From the NCBI RefSeq assembly GCF_000380485.1, contig NZ_AQYG01000040.1, forward strand, positions 1-64,000: a stretch of DNA of 64,000 nucleotides, read 5' to 3'. The stretch comes from Jongsikchunia kroppenstedtii DSM 45133 (GTDB lineage Bacteria; Actinomycetota; Actinomycetes; Mycobacteriales; Mycobacteriaceae). Under the pieces are notes generated by a model, which was not told the DNA's origin, made no database searches, and worked only from the letters and a program-made list of their open reading frames with translations. Shown one piece after another: positions 37,809 through 46,023 of the stretch (within the stretch, counting starts at the first letter, position 1; each line of letters starts with the position of its first letter). The position numbers and the translations under genes are program-made.

Positions 37809-38797
37809 GATGCCTGCGCCCGCAGCTTCTCGCGCTTGGCGGCCTCACGGGCCAGCGACCGGTCGCGCATCTCTTCGAACTTGGTGGCGTCCTTCTCCAG
37901 CTGGGCCAGGAAGGCCATCAGCTTCTCGCGCGCCTGCTCGCCCTCGGCGCCGAAGTCGTTGCGGTCCTCGATGTTCCACTTGCGCAGCACCGGCATGACG
38001 ACCTCGTCCAGGTGCTGGCGCAGGTCGTAGATGCCGTGCTTGGCCATCAGTACGCCGTTGCGGCGGAAGTTCGGCATGCCGGCGCCCGGCATCTCGAAGT
38101 TCGTGAGCACGTCGGTCACCGCGGTCATCGCCTGGTCCGGCGCGAGATCGATCGCCGCGCCGCAGATGTTGCGGTAGAAGATCATGTGCAGGTTCTCGTC
38201 GGCGGCGATGCGCTGCAGCATCTTGTCGGCCAGCGGCTCGGCACAGGCGCGACCGGTGTTGCGGTGCGAGACGCGGGTGGCGAGCTCCTGGAAGGTCACG
38301 TAGGCGACCGAGTGGATCATCGACGCTTCCGGCAGCTCCGTCGCGGCCTTGCCCTGGGCGACGGCCGCTGACGAGTAGCCGTTGCTCATGTGGATCATGC
38401 GGGCCTGCTCGAGCGCGACCGGGTCGACGGCGCGGGTGACCACGAGGTAGTCGCGCATCACGATGCCGTGGCGGTTCTCCTCGGCGGTCCAGCGACCGAC
38501 CCAGGCGCCCCAGGCGTCGTCCATCGAGAAGTTGTGGGCGATCTCGCGGTGGTACGACGGCAGGTTGTCCTCCGTGAGGAGGTTGGTGATCATCGCGGCC
38601 TTGGCGACCTCATCGAGCTGCGACTGCTCCGGATCCCAGTCGATGCCGCCGAGCTCGGCGAAGTTGCGACCCTCGTCCCACGGCACGTAATCGTGCGGGT
38701 TCCAGTTCTTTGCGATCTTCATATGGCGGTTGAGGTTCTCCTCAGCCACCGGCTGCAGCTCCTGCAGAAGCTCGAGTTGCGTCAATTCGCGTGCCAT
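37805..38797 (-). CDS. desA1: Acyl-[ACP] desaturase DesA1-type
   Basis: A 330-residue soluble diiron desaturase. The iron ligands sit in ENRHG and DENLHM and the length fits. DesA1 introduces the first double bond into meromycolic chains in mycobacteria, so here it probably serves mycolic acid synthesis. Its stop overlaps the presumed dus start. A perfect 20-bp palindrome lies 117 bp upstream. Confidence 0.93.
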   Translation of the reverse strand: MARELTQLELLQELQPVAEENLNRHMKIAKNWNPHDYVPWDEGRNFAELGGIDWDPEQSQLDEVAKAAMITNLLTEDNLPSYHREIAHNFSMDDAWGAWVGRWTAEENRHGIVMRDYLVVTRAVDPVALEQARMIHMSNGYSSAAVAQGKAATELPEASMIHSVAYVTFQELATRVSHRNTGRACAEPLADKMLQRIAADENLHMIFYRNICGAAIDLAPDQAMTAVTDVLTNFEMPGAGMPNFRRNGVLMAKHGIYDLRQHLDEVVMPVLRKWNIEDRNDFGAEGEQAREKLMAFLAQLEKDATKFEEMRDRSLAREAAKREKLRAQAS

Positions 38798-38881
38798 CTA
38801 AGTTCCCGTCGTCTCGTCCGCCGCCCCGTCGGCCGCTCACTTTTCATCGTCGCGCGTCTTGGTCGCGTTTACCAGTCCTCT

Positions 38882-38934
38882 AGATTACGGGATCAACAAG
38901 GTCCACCCAAGTCGAACCTACGGATCCGTAGGTT
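38882..38934 (-). promoter_or_regulatory. desA1 promoter region with perfect 20-bp palindrome
   Basis: AACCTACGGATCCGTAGGTT at 38915-38934 is a perfect palindrome. On the minus strand a -10-like TAATCT follows at 38882-38887, so the palindrome lies at or just upstream of the -35 region. It has the shape of a TetR-family operator; mycobacterial desA1 is controlled by such a regulator (MadR). The identity of the binder is inference. Confidence 0.6.
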
Positions 38935-38981
38935 AGGAATTCCTGGGACTTAATGCCCTACACGCGCAGCAGAACGTCGTG

Positions 38982-39518
38982 TCAGCGGAAGAACTTGCCG
39001 GACGTGTCCATCCAGGCTTTTGCCTCGTCGGTCAGGGTTCCCAGTTCTTGGGCCTTCTTGCACCAGTCCATCGACGCCTGACCGAACTTCATCGGGTTGT
39101 AGACATCCTCTTCGCAGGACCAGAGCCCGTCGCCGGCGTACGTGAGGATGGTGATGTTGGTCGCGCCGATCACCGAGCCGTCGCCGGGGTCGCGCATCGG
39201 GTTGTCGATCTCACAGATCACCCGTGACGTCGACGGATCAACCACATGCCACAGCGACGGGAACGCGACCATGTGGTTGCCCGGGAAGCTGCGCATCGTC
39301 TTGCAGATCCAGGTCTTGATGGCGTCACGCCCCTTGAACGTGCCCATGGCGTGCTCGATGTAGTCGGCGTCCTCGGTGAACTGGTCGGCCCAGCGTTCCC
39401 AGTCGCCGCTGACCGCGACCTCGGCGACGGTCTTCTCGAACTGCTGGAACGCCGCGTCGAGTTCCTCGGCGGTGAACACGGCTTCGTCGACTCCGTCGAC
39501 AGAGAACTTTTCTGACAT
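38982..39518 (-). CDS. NTF2/SnoaL-like domain protein
   Basis: A 178-residue protein with the cone-shaped NTF2 fold pattern: an N-terminal helix (AAFQQFEKTVAEVAVSGDWERWADQFTEDADYIEHAMGTFKGRDAI) followed by beta strands. This family covers steroid isomerase-like and polyketide cyclase-like enzymes and many small-ligand binders. No catalytic residue can be assigned with confidence. It is a single gene upstream of desA1 and on the same strand. Confidence 0.75.
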   Translation of the reverse strand: MSEKFSVDGVDEAVFTAEELDAAFQQFEKTVAEVAVSGDWERWADQFTEDADYIEHAMGTFKGRDAIKTWICKTMRSFPGNHMVAFPSLWHVVDPSTSRVICEIDNPMRDPGDGSVIGATNITILTYAGDGLWSCEEDVYNPMKFGQASMDWCKKAQELGTLTDEAKAWMDTSGKFFR

Positions 39519-39687
39519 GACCGAATCGTAGAGTCACTGTGTTCCGGGTCACGTCGCCGGGGGCAGCCATTCGTTCGACTGAATTCGGACTAAAGGATGG
39601 CTATCGCCAGGCAGGGGCTCGTTACGATTCAGACCGAATCGCCGGAGGAACCGGCACAGTCACGGCATTGCCGGCGAAGGGCGGAAG

Positions 39688-41571
39688 ATGGCAATCGGGG
39701 TCGGCTCGATCATCGCCGGGTACCGGCTGCTGGAGCCGCTCGGTCAGGGCGGCATGGGTCAGGTCTTCAAGGCCGCTCACCCGCGGCTGCCACGCGCCGA
39801 CGCGCTCAAGTTGCTCAACGCCGCATTCACCGCCGATCCGCAGTTTCGGTCGCGCTTCGCCCGCGAAGCGGATCTCGTTGCGCCACTGAATCATCGGAAC
39901 ATCGTCAACGTGTACGACCGTGGCACGTTCGACGACCAGCTGTGGATCGCAATGGAGTTCATCGCCGGAACCGACGCGGCGAAGATGACCGAGTCCGGCC
40001 CGCTGCACCCGCGGCTGGCGGTGCACATCATCGCCGAGACGGCCGCCGGACTCGACTATGCGCATCGGCACGGGTTGCTGCACCGAGACGTGAAGCCCGG
40101 CAACGTCTTGATCACCCCCGGTGACGATCCGATGCGGCCCGAGGTGGTCAAGCTGACCGACTTCGGCATCGCCCGCGCGGCCGACGAGGTGTCGTCGCTG
40201 ACCGGGACCGGTGCCGCCGTGGGCACGCTGCGTTATTCGGCGCCGGAGCAGATCGAGGGCACCGCGCTCGATCGCACCGCCGACGTCTATTCGCTGGGCT
40301 GCACCCTGTTCGAATTGCTCACCGGCTCACCGCCGTTCGACTCGCCCACCAAGCAGTCGCTGATGATGGCGCACATGATGACCGAGCCGCCGCGGCCGAG
40401 TCTGCGCAATCCGGCGGTGCCGGTGGCGATGGACCGGGTGATCGCGACGGCGATGGCCAAGCGTCCGGCCGATCGTTATCGGTCCTGCGGAGAGTTCGCG
40501 GCGGCCGCCGCCGAGGCGTTGACCGGCGCCGGCACCTCCACCCAGCATCCGCGACCTGTCGCGGCACCCCGACCGGCACTTCCGCGGATGCCCGCCCCGC
40601 CGGTGTCGTCGGCCCCGATGTCGCAGGCGCCGGCACCGTTGATGACCACCGGCGCGTCCGGGTCGATCGGCCGCTACAGCGACGGCTTCCGGCCCGTTCC
40701 GTCCGACTACCATTCCGGTGCCACGCAAGGAGGTTCGCCGAAATCCTCAGGTTGGCGCGACGTCGTCCGGCGCCCGCTGGTCATCGGCGGCGCGGCCCTG
40801 GTGGTCGCGATCGCGGCCGGAATCGGTATCGGTGCCGCGACGAGTTCCGGCGGCGGTGGGGCGCCGTCGACCGGCGCAGCCTTGACCGCTCCGGACAATG
40901 TTGCGGCGGCGATGTCGAATGACTCCAAGTACGTCATGGTCAACTGGGATGCCGTACCCGGCGCGACGGAATACGTTGTGCAGCAGGGTGACATCGTCGT
41001 CTACGCGGGCGACAAGACACAGTTCCAGCAGCCCATGCCGCTGCCCGGCCAGTACAACTACGCCGTGTCGGCACGGGCGCCGAAGCGTAAGAGTTCGCCG
41101 CTGAGCCCGCCTGCGCCCGTGACGGTCACATCGACCTGGCGCGAGCTGCAGCCCCTGGTCGACCTCTTCCCGTATGTGCTGCCCCCGACCCCGGTGTCCA
41201 CCGCAGGATTCCAGGGCATCTCCTGCACCGGATTCAACGGCACGCTGAACTCGTCCAAGCGGGACTCGGTGACCATGCACATCTTCTGCTCGCACGGGAA
41301 TCCCGACGCGCCGGACTACACGATGGATTTCGTCATGTATGACTCGGCGTCCGACCGTGATTCCGATATCAGCGGGGCGGCAGCCGATGTCAGCACCGTG
41401 CAGTCGAAGAACTATCTCGCCGGAAAGCTATATGCCGGTACCAAACAGAACGCCGGCACCATCTACTTCGCGCCCAGCGACGGTGACCGGGCCCGCGTCA
41501 ACATCGTGATCACCGTGCCGGGCAAGCCGACGCAGGCCGCGATCGACCTGTTCAAGCAGATGGAGCTCTGA
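39688..41571 (+). CDS. Transmembrane Ser/Thr protein kinase, PknB-like
   Basis: A 627-residue kinase with all catalytic residues: glycine loop GQGGMGQV, K41, E60, HRDVKPGN (D134, K136, N139) and DFG (D158). A Pro-rich linker is followed by one helix (about 363-385) and an external part with a fibronectin-III-like domain (about 399-480) and a second beta domain with two cysteines. No PASTA repeats. Its stop shares a base with the next ATG (TGATG), and the next protein has a similar ectodomain. Confidence 0.93.
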   Translation: MAIGVGSIIAGYRLLEPLGQGGMGQVFKAAHPRLPRADALKLLNAAFTADPQFRSRFAREADLVAPLNHRNIVNVYDRGTFDDQLWIAMEFIAGTDAAKMTESGPLHPRLAVHIIAETAAGLDYAHRHGLLHRDVKPGNVLITPGDDPMRPEVVKLTDFGIARAADEVSSLTGTGAAVGTLRYSAPEQIEGTALDRTADVYSLGCTLFELLTGSPPFDSPTKQSLMMAHMMTEPPRPSLRNPAVPVAMDRVIATAMAKRPADRYRSCGEFAAAAAEALTGAGTSTQHPRPVAAPRPALPRMPAPPVSSAPMSQAPAPLMTTGASGSIGRYSDGFRPVPSDYHSGATQGGSPKSSGWRDVVRRPLVIGGAALVVAIAAGIGIGAATSSGGGGAPSTGAALTAPDNVAAAMSNDSKYVMVNWDAVPGATEYVVQQGDIVVYAGDKTQFQQPMPLPGQYNYAVSARAPKRKSSPLSPPAPVTVTSTWRELQPLVDLFPYVLPPTPVSTAGFQGISCTGFNGTLNSSKRDSVTMHIFCSHGNPDAPDYTMDFVMYDSASDRDSDISGAAADVSTVQSKNYLAGKLYAGTKQNAGTIYFAPSDGDRARVNIVITVPGKPTQAAIDLFKQMEL

Positions 41572-42416
41572 TGCCGGGTACGAGCAGGCCCAAGAAGTGG
41601 GTATGGGTTGCGGTGGCGCTGGGAGCGGTTGTCGCGCTGGTGGTCTCGTTGTTCGTAACGCGTCTGCTGGCGGGCGGTAACAGTGGTTTCGCGGCGCCGT
41701 CGGGGCTGTCGGCGAAGGCCAACACCGGCTACGTGAGCGTCAGCTGGGACAAGGTGTCCGGCGCCGCGTCGTATGTGTTGCTGCGCGACGGGCAGGTCGC
41801 CTACGCAGGTCCGGAAACGTCCTACGACGACCATGTCGCCAGCGATACGCCCGTCAACAGCCTGCAGAACCCGGGCTCGCGCGAATACTCGGTGCAGGCG
41901 GTGTCGGGGGACGGTGCAGTGTCGCCGGTCAGCTCACCGATCAAGGCGATGGCCAATCGCAGTTGGGCCGAGTACTCGCACGATGTGGGGTTGCTCGGCG
42001 GGTTCATGCCGCCCAGCCCGAGCACCACCGGCTGGGAGGACATGACCTGTTCTCCGGTCGTGGTGTCGCGCGACGCCAATCGCGGTAGCGGCCCGAAGGG
42101 TAACGGCCAGCCTGGGCTGAAGTTCGGCGTCGCGTGCACCGTGCCCGGCGATCAACCGCTGAGCGTCCTCGAGTGGTTCCTGAGCTCGCCGGACGACCTG
42201 AACGCGGCCTGGGCCCAGAAGGCAACTGGTGGCCAGCCCATCACCTGGAACAACGGCACCGGCGTGACGGTGTCCAAGCCGGATGGCAACTATCTGTTCT
42301 TGAGGTTCTCGGATCCGAAATTGTCGTTGGTCATGATTTCGATCAGTTCATCAGCGCCGAACGCTATTTCGACCGCGGACCTCCTGTCGAAGGCGAACAC
42401 GATCACCACCGCCTGA
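41571..42416 (+). CDS. Membrane-anchored protein with kinase-like ectodomain
   Basis: A 281-residue protein with a single N-terminal helix (VWVAVALGAVVALVVSLFVT) and an external part that resembles the ectodomain of the preceding kinase: a fibronectin-like APSGLSAKANTGYVSVSWDKVSGAASYVLLRDG, then a domain with two cysteines (MTCSPVV and GVACTV). It lacks a kinase domain. It probably arose by duplication and may form a pair with, or compete with, the kinase ectodomain (inference). Confidence 0.8.
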   Translation: MPGTSRPKKWVWVAVALGAVVALVVSLFVTRLLAGGNSGFAAPSGLSAKANTGYVSVSWDKVSGAASYVLLRDGQVAYAGPETSYDDHVASDTPVNSLQNPGSREYSVQAVSGDGAVSPVSSPIKAMANRSWAEYSHDVGLLGGFMPPSPSTTGWEDMTCSPVVVSRDANRGSGPKGNGQPGLKFGVACTVPGDQPLSVLEWFLSSPDDLNAAWAQKATGGQPITWNNGTGVTVSKPDGNYLFLRFSDPKLSLVMISISSSAPNAISTADLLSKANTITTA

Positions 42417-42510
42417 TGGCCGGTGCTGGGTATAGTCGGCTCGCCTCGGACGGTGTGACCTCCATATCATTGGCAGCCGAAGGTGTCCCCGCACGGAACG
42501 GAAATGCCCG

Positions 42511-43782
42511 ATGTCGAGCTTCAACGACCGCACGCCGTCACCGCCGTGGCATGCCGCAGGCGACCAGTCGTCCGCGCATTCGAGTGCGCTCCGGCCGGCG
42601 ACGCCCTATCAGCCGGCGGCGCCCACTATTCCGCCCCGGGTCCGCGGCTGGCGTCGCGCGCTGCGCAGTGCGTCCGGCGGCTTGATCACCTTCGGTGGCA
42701 ATACCAGTGCCGAGGCGGTCCGCGAACTCGTCAACCGCGTGCGGCAGCCGGTGCGCGAGGACTTCCGGGTGGCGGTCCTGTCCCTCAAGGGCGGCGTCGG
42801 AAAGACCACGGTGACAATCGGTCTGGGCTCTGCGTTGGCCTCGCTGCGGCAGGACCGGGTGATCGCGGTCGATGCCAACCCGGATCTCGGCACCCTGGCC
42901 CGCCGGGTTCCGTCGCAGACCACCTCGACCGTCCGCACGCTGCTGCAGGACGAGAATGTGAACTGGTACACCGATATTCGCCGGCACACCAGTCAGGCGT
43001 TGAGCGGGTTGGAAGTACTTGCCTCCGAGAGTGACCCGGCGATCTCCGAGGCGTTCAACGAAGACGAGTACCTGCAGGTGGTCGAGACGCTCGGCAGTCA
43101 CTATCCGCTGATCCTCACCGACTGCGGCACCGGTCTGGTGCATTCGGCGATGACCGGCGTGCTCAAATCCGTCAGCAATCTGGTGCTGGTGACGTCGCCG
43201 GCGATCGACGGTGCGCAGAGTGCGGTCGCGACGCTCGACTGGCTGCAGGCGCATGGGATGGGCAAGCTGGCCGCCGACTCGATCGTGGTGATCGCGTCCA
43301 CCAAGACCAAGAACCCGCCCGTCGACGTCGCGATGCTGACGAACTACTTTCAATCGAGAGTCCGTGCCGTGCAGGTCATTCCGTACGATGAGCACCTGGC
43401 CGTCGGCGGGCTGATCGACCTGGATCAACTGAATCGCAAGACGCGCTCGGCCTTCCTGGAACTGGCCGCCGCGGTGGTCGACCGGTTCGCCGTGCCGACG
43501 CAGCCGATGGCCTGGCCGCAGCCGCAACCTCAGCAGGCGCAACCTCAGCAGGCGCCGGCGCCGAATCCGCCTCCGCAGCACTCCGACCCGCAACACGTCG
43601 GGCCGCAGCATGCGCAGCCGCAGCCCCAGTGGCCTGCCCAGCAGCCGGCCTATCCGGGTCATCTGCAGACACCGTACGAGCGGTGGCCGATCCCGCCCGT
43701 CCAGTCGGAGCCGACGTATCCGCACACCGGAATGCATCCGGACTCGCCGATGGGCCCAGGACTGCCCTATGGGCCACGGTGA
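42511..43782 (+). CDS. MinD/ParA-like ATPase with Pro/Gln-rich tail
   Basis: A 423-residue P-loop ATPase with deviant Walker A LKGGVGKTT near residue 95, Asp motifs AVDANPDLG and LTDCGTG, then a C-terminal 90 residues rich in Pro and Gln. This architecture resembles MinD-like ATPases of type VII secretion loci and chromosome-position factors. Its neighbours (kinase, envelope proteins, EccA) favour a role in envelope or secretion, but no target is shown. Confidence 0.85.
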   Translation: MSSFNDRTPSPPWHAAGDQSSAHSSALRPATPYQPAAPTIPPRVRGWRRALRSASGGLITFGGNTSAEAVRELVNRVRQPVREDFRVAVLSLKGGVGKTTVTIGLGSALASLRQDRVIAVDANPDLGTLARRVPSQTTSTVRTLLQDENVNWYTDIRRHTSQALSGLEVLASESDPAISEAFNEDEYLQVVETLGSHYPLILTDCGTGLVHSAMTGVLKSVSNLVLVTSPAIDGAQSAVATLDWLQAHGMGKLAADSIVVIASTKTKNPPVDVAMLTNYFQSRVRAVQVIPYDEHLAVGGLIDLDQLNRKTRSAFLELAAAVVDRFAVPTQPMAWPQPQPQQAQPQQAPAPNPPPQHSDPQHVGPQHAQPQPQWPAQQPAYPGHLQTPYERWPIPPVQSEPTYPHTGMHPDSPMGPGLPYGPR

Positions 43783-43813
43783 GCGGACGGGTGTGCGTTA
43801 TTCTGTGCGGCAC

Positions 43814-43886
43814 GCCCCTTTAGCTCAGTTGGTAGAGCTACGGACTTTTAATCCGCAGGTCGTAGGTTCGAGCCCTACAGGGGGCA
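43814..43886 (+). tRNA. tRNA-Lys (anticodon TTT)
   Basis: A 73-base cloverleaf. The acceptor GCCCCTT pairs with AGGGGGC (one G-U), the D stem is GCTC/GAGC, the anticodon loop CTTTTAA gives UUU, and the T arm is GTAGG-TTCGAGC-CCTAC. The CCA is not encoded. Confidence 0.97.
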
Positions 43887-43913
43887 CTTGTCGGAAGTGC
43901 AGGGAGGCCGGTA

Positions 43914-44678
43914 GTGGGTAACCACTCCGATGACGACGATCTGCCGAGCTGGACCGATCTCGGTGGCGACGACCAAGACGATGACTTCGACTTTCCCGAA
44001 TTCGCGGACGGGCCGGTCGCGCCCGGCGGGGTCGGCGGCGTGGTTCCAGTGGCTCCTGATACCGGTTCCGAGGCAACGGATCTCGCCGGTCTTGAGGACA
44101 ATCCGTTCGTGGCCGCGGTACTCGAGCAGCCCCGCCCGCGTCGCCTGCTGTACGCCGGAGTGGCAGCGGCGATCGTGGTGGTCGCCGTCGCGATCGGACT
44201 GATCGTCTGGCTCACGACGCGCTCGTCGGGATCGTCCGCGCCTGCCAAGGCGGCGCCGGCCGCCGCGTCTGCGGCGAGTACGTCCGCACCCGCGCCGGCC
44301 GGGGCCTGCCCCTCGACCACGCAGGCTGGGATCACCACCGGCAACACGGCGGGCGGCGGCGACAGCGGCCCCGCGGCGATCATGGCGTTCGACTACGGCT
44401 ACTACGTGAAGCGGAGCGGCCAGGCGGCGCGCGAGGTCGTAGCCGCCGATGCCCGGGTCGGCACGGCCGCTGAGATCCAGAGCGGCATAGACAAATTGGC
44501 GCCGGGAACTACGCATTGCCTGAAGATCACCAGCCGCGGAGACGGTCTGTGGGGCGTCGAGCTCACCCAGACCCCGCCGAACGGCGCTGCTCCGGTGGTC
44601 ATCAAGCAGCAGATTCAGACCGTCGATTCCGGCGGCCGGACGTGGATATCGTCGATCGTGCCTGATCCGCAGAGCTGA
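43914..44678 (+). CDS. Single-pass membrane protein of unknown function
   Basis: A 254-residue protein: an acidic N-terminal cytosolic part of about 75 residues, one helix (LLYAGVAAAIVVVAVAIGLIVWL), an Ala/Ser/Pro linker and an external C-terminal domain with two cysteines (GACPSTTQ and THCLKIT). I recognise no family function. GTG start after GGGAGG. Its layout matches other proteins encoded around type VII secretion or kinase loci of mycolata. Confidence 0.75.
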   Translation: MGNHSDDDDLPSWTDLGGDDQDDDFDFPEFADGPVAPGGVGGVVPVAPDTGSEATDLAGLEDNPFVAAVLEQPRPRRLLYAGVAAAIVVVAVAIGLIVWLTTRSSGSSAPAKAAPAAASAASTSAPAPAGACPSTTQAGITTGNTAGGGDSGPAAIMAFDYGYYVKRSGQAAREVVAADARVGTAAEIQSGIDKLAPGTTHCLKITSRGDGLWGVELTQTPPNGAAPVVIKQQIQTVDSGGRTWISSIVPDPQS

Positions 44679-44847
44679 GTCGGCGAACCGGGTGGTTCCG
44701 CATTTGTGGACTAACTCACAGCAGAAACGGTTGACCTGGGCGGGAATTGGTCGGCCGCCCCTGTAGGGGCGCGTAGTGGCCTAAAGTTCCAGACTGGTCA
44801 GGGGAATGGCGTCCGAGGGGGTCGGGCGCGGATGTCAGGAGCGTCGG

Positions 44848-46023
44848 GTGAAGAAAAGCCGTCATGGTGAGCCGGGAGTCGGCGCAGTGAGGACGCGCGC
44901 CACTGTGGTGAGCGTCGCCGCGACGATCGCCGTCGGTACCGCCTTTGCGGGACAGGCGATGGCCGAGCCGGAGCAGGGCGGTGTCACCCCGTCGGGTCCG
45001 TCGCAGGGCGGCGTCACGCCCAGCGCGCCTACTCAGCAGATCGGTGTGGCCCCGACGGTGCCCGATCCCGACCCGGGTCCCGGCCTGATTCCCGATCCGC
45101 CGCAGGAAGTTCCGTACCGCCAGCTGCCGACCTACGAGGGCGGCACCGGCGGCGTGACGTCGCAGCCGAGTGCGATCGGCCACGCCGCGCCGGTGGCGCC
45201 GATCGCCGCGCCCGAGGGCACGGTTCGTATCGGCACTTTCATCGAGAAGAAGCCGGGTTGGCTCAGCGATCGCGACGCCCGGTCGATCAACAGGTGGGCG
45301 GCCTACGGCGAGGCGAAGATCTCGCAGTCCTGGCGCGCGCTGGGCGTGCCGGACAAGGAAGCCGACCGTCGGGCGGCGGCAACGATTCTGGGCGTCGCGG
45401 TGGGCGGAACCACCGGTGCGACCGTTCTCGGGGTGCCGGCAGCGCTGGTCGGCGGCGTCACAGGCGCCGGGGTCGGCGCGATCACCGGCGGAATCATCGG
45501 ATCCACACCCGCCTTCGGCGGAACGATGGCCGGGCCGGGCGCGCTGATCGGTGCGGGAGTCGGTGCCGCGATCGGTGCGGCGACACTGGGCATCCCGGCC
45601 GCCCTGGTCGGCGCAGTTGGTGGCGGCCTGCTGGGTGGCGTGATCGGCCAGGTGTACGGCGTCGGCGATTCCAAGGCCGATCCGAACCAGCCGCTGCTGC
45701 CGTGGCAGGAGCCCCAGCTCGACAACAGCCCGAAGGTCTACCGCTTCTCGCTGCCGTCCCGCGACGCTCAGCGCGTGGGCCTACCGGAGGTCGACTACAC
45801 GGTAAACGTGCATGGTGACGTGCGGGCACAGGTCGGCGACAGCACGCTCACGTGGAGCGGCGCGCAGGCGCAGGGCCCCTACGGGGCGCTCGGCGGTGGC
45901 GCGAACGCCGCCCGCAAGACGGTGGACGGCTGGACGAAGCAGGCCGGCGATGCGCTGAGCCGCCAGTTGCCCGGCGTGGCCGTCACCTACGGCCCCGCGG
46001 CCACCCCGCCGCCCAAGCGTTAG
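44848..46023 (+). CDS. Secreted protein with glycine-rich hydrophobic stretches
   Basis: A 391-residue exported protein. The signal peptide (TRATVVSVAATIAVGTAFAGQAMA) ends near AMA-EP. Then comes a Pro/Gly-rich segment with two GGVTPS repeats, a domain with WRALGVPDKEADRRAAATILG, and about 130 residues of Gly/Ala-rich hydrophobic sequence that could insert in membranes. GTG 44848 has AGGAG seven bases before it. Its TAG overlaps the eccA stop on the other strand. No function recognised. Confidence 0.8.
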   Translation: MKKSRHGEPGVGAVRTRATVVSVAATIAVGTAFAGQAMAEPEQGGVTPSGPSQGGVTPSAPTQQIGVAPTVPDPDPGPGLIPDPPQEVPYRQLPTYEGGTGGVTSQPSAIGHAAPVAPIAAPEGTVRIGTFIEKKPGWLSDRDARSINRWAAYGEAKISQSWRALGVPDKEADRRAAATILGVAVGGTTGATVLGVPAALVGGVTGAGVGAITGGIIGSTPAFGGTMAGPGALIGAGVGAAIGAATLGIPAALVGAVGGGLLGGVIGQVYGVGDSKADPNQPLLPWQEPQLDNSPKVYRFSLPSRDAQRVGLPEVDYTVNVHGDVRAQVGDSTLTWSGAQAQGPYGALGGGANAARKTVDGWTKQAGDALSRQLPGVAVTYGPAATPPPKR

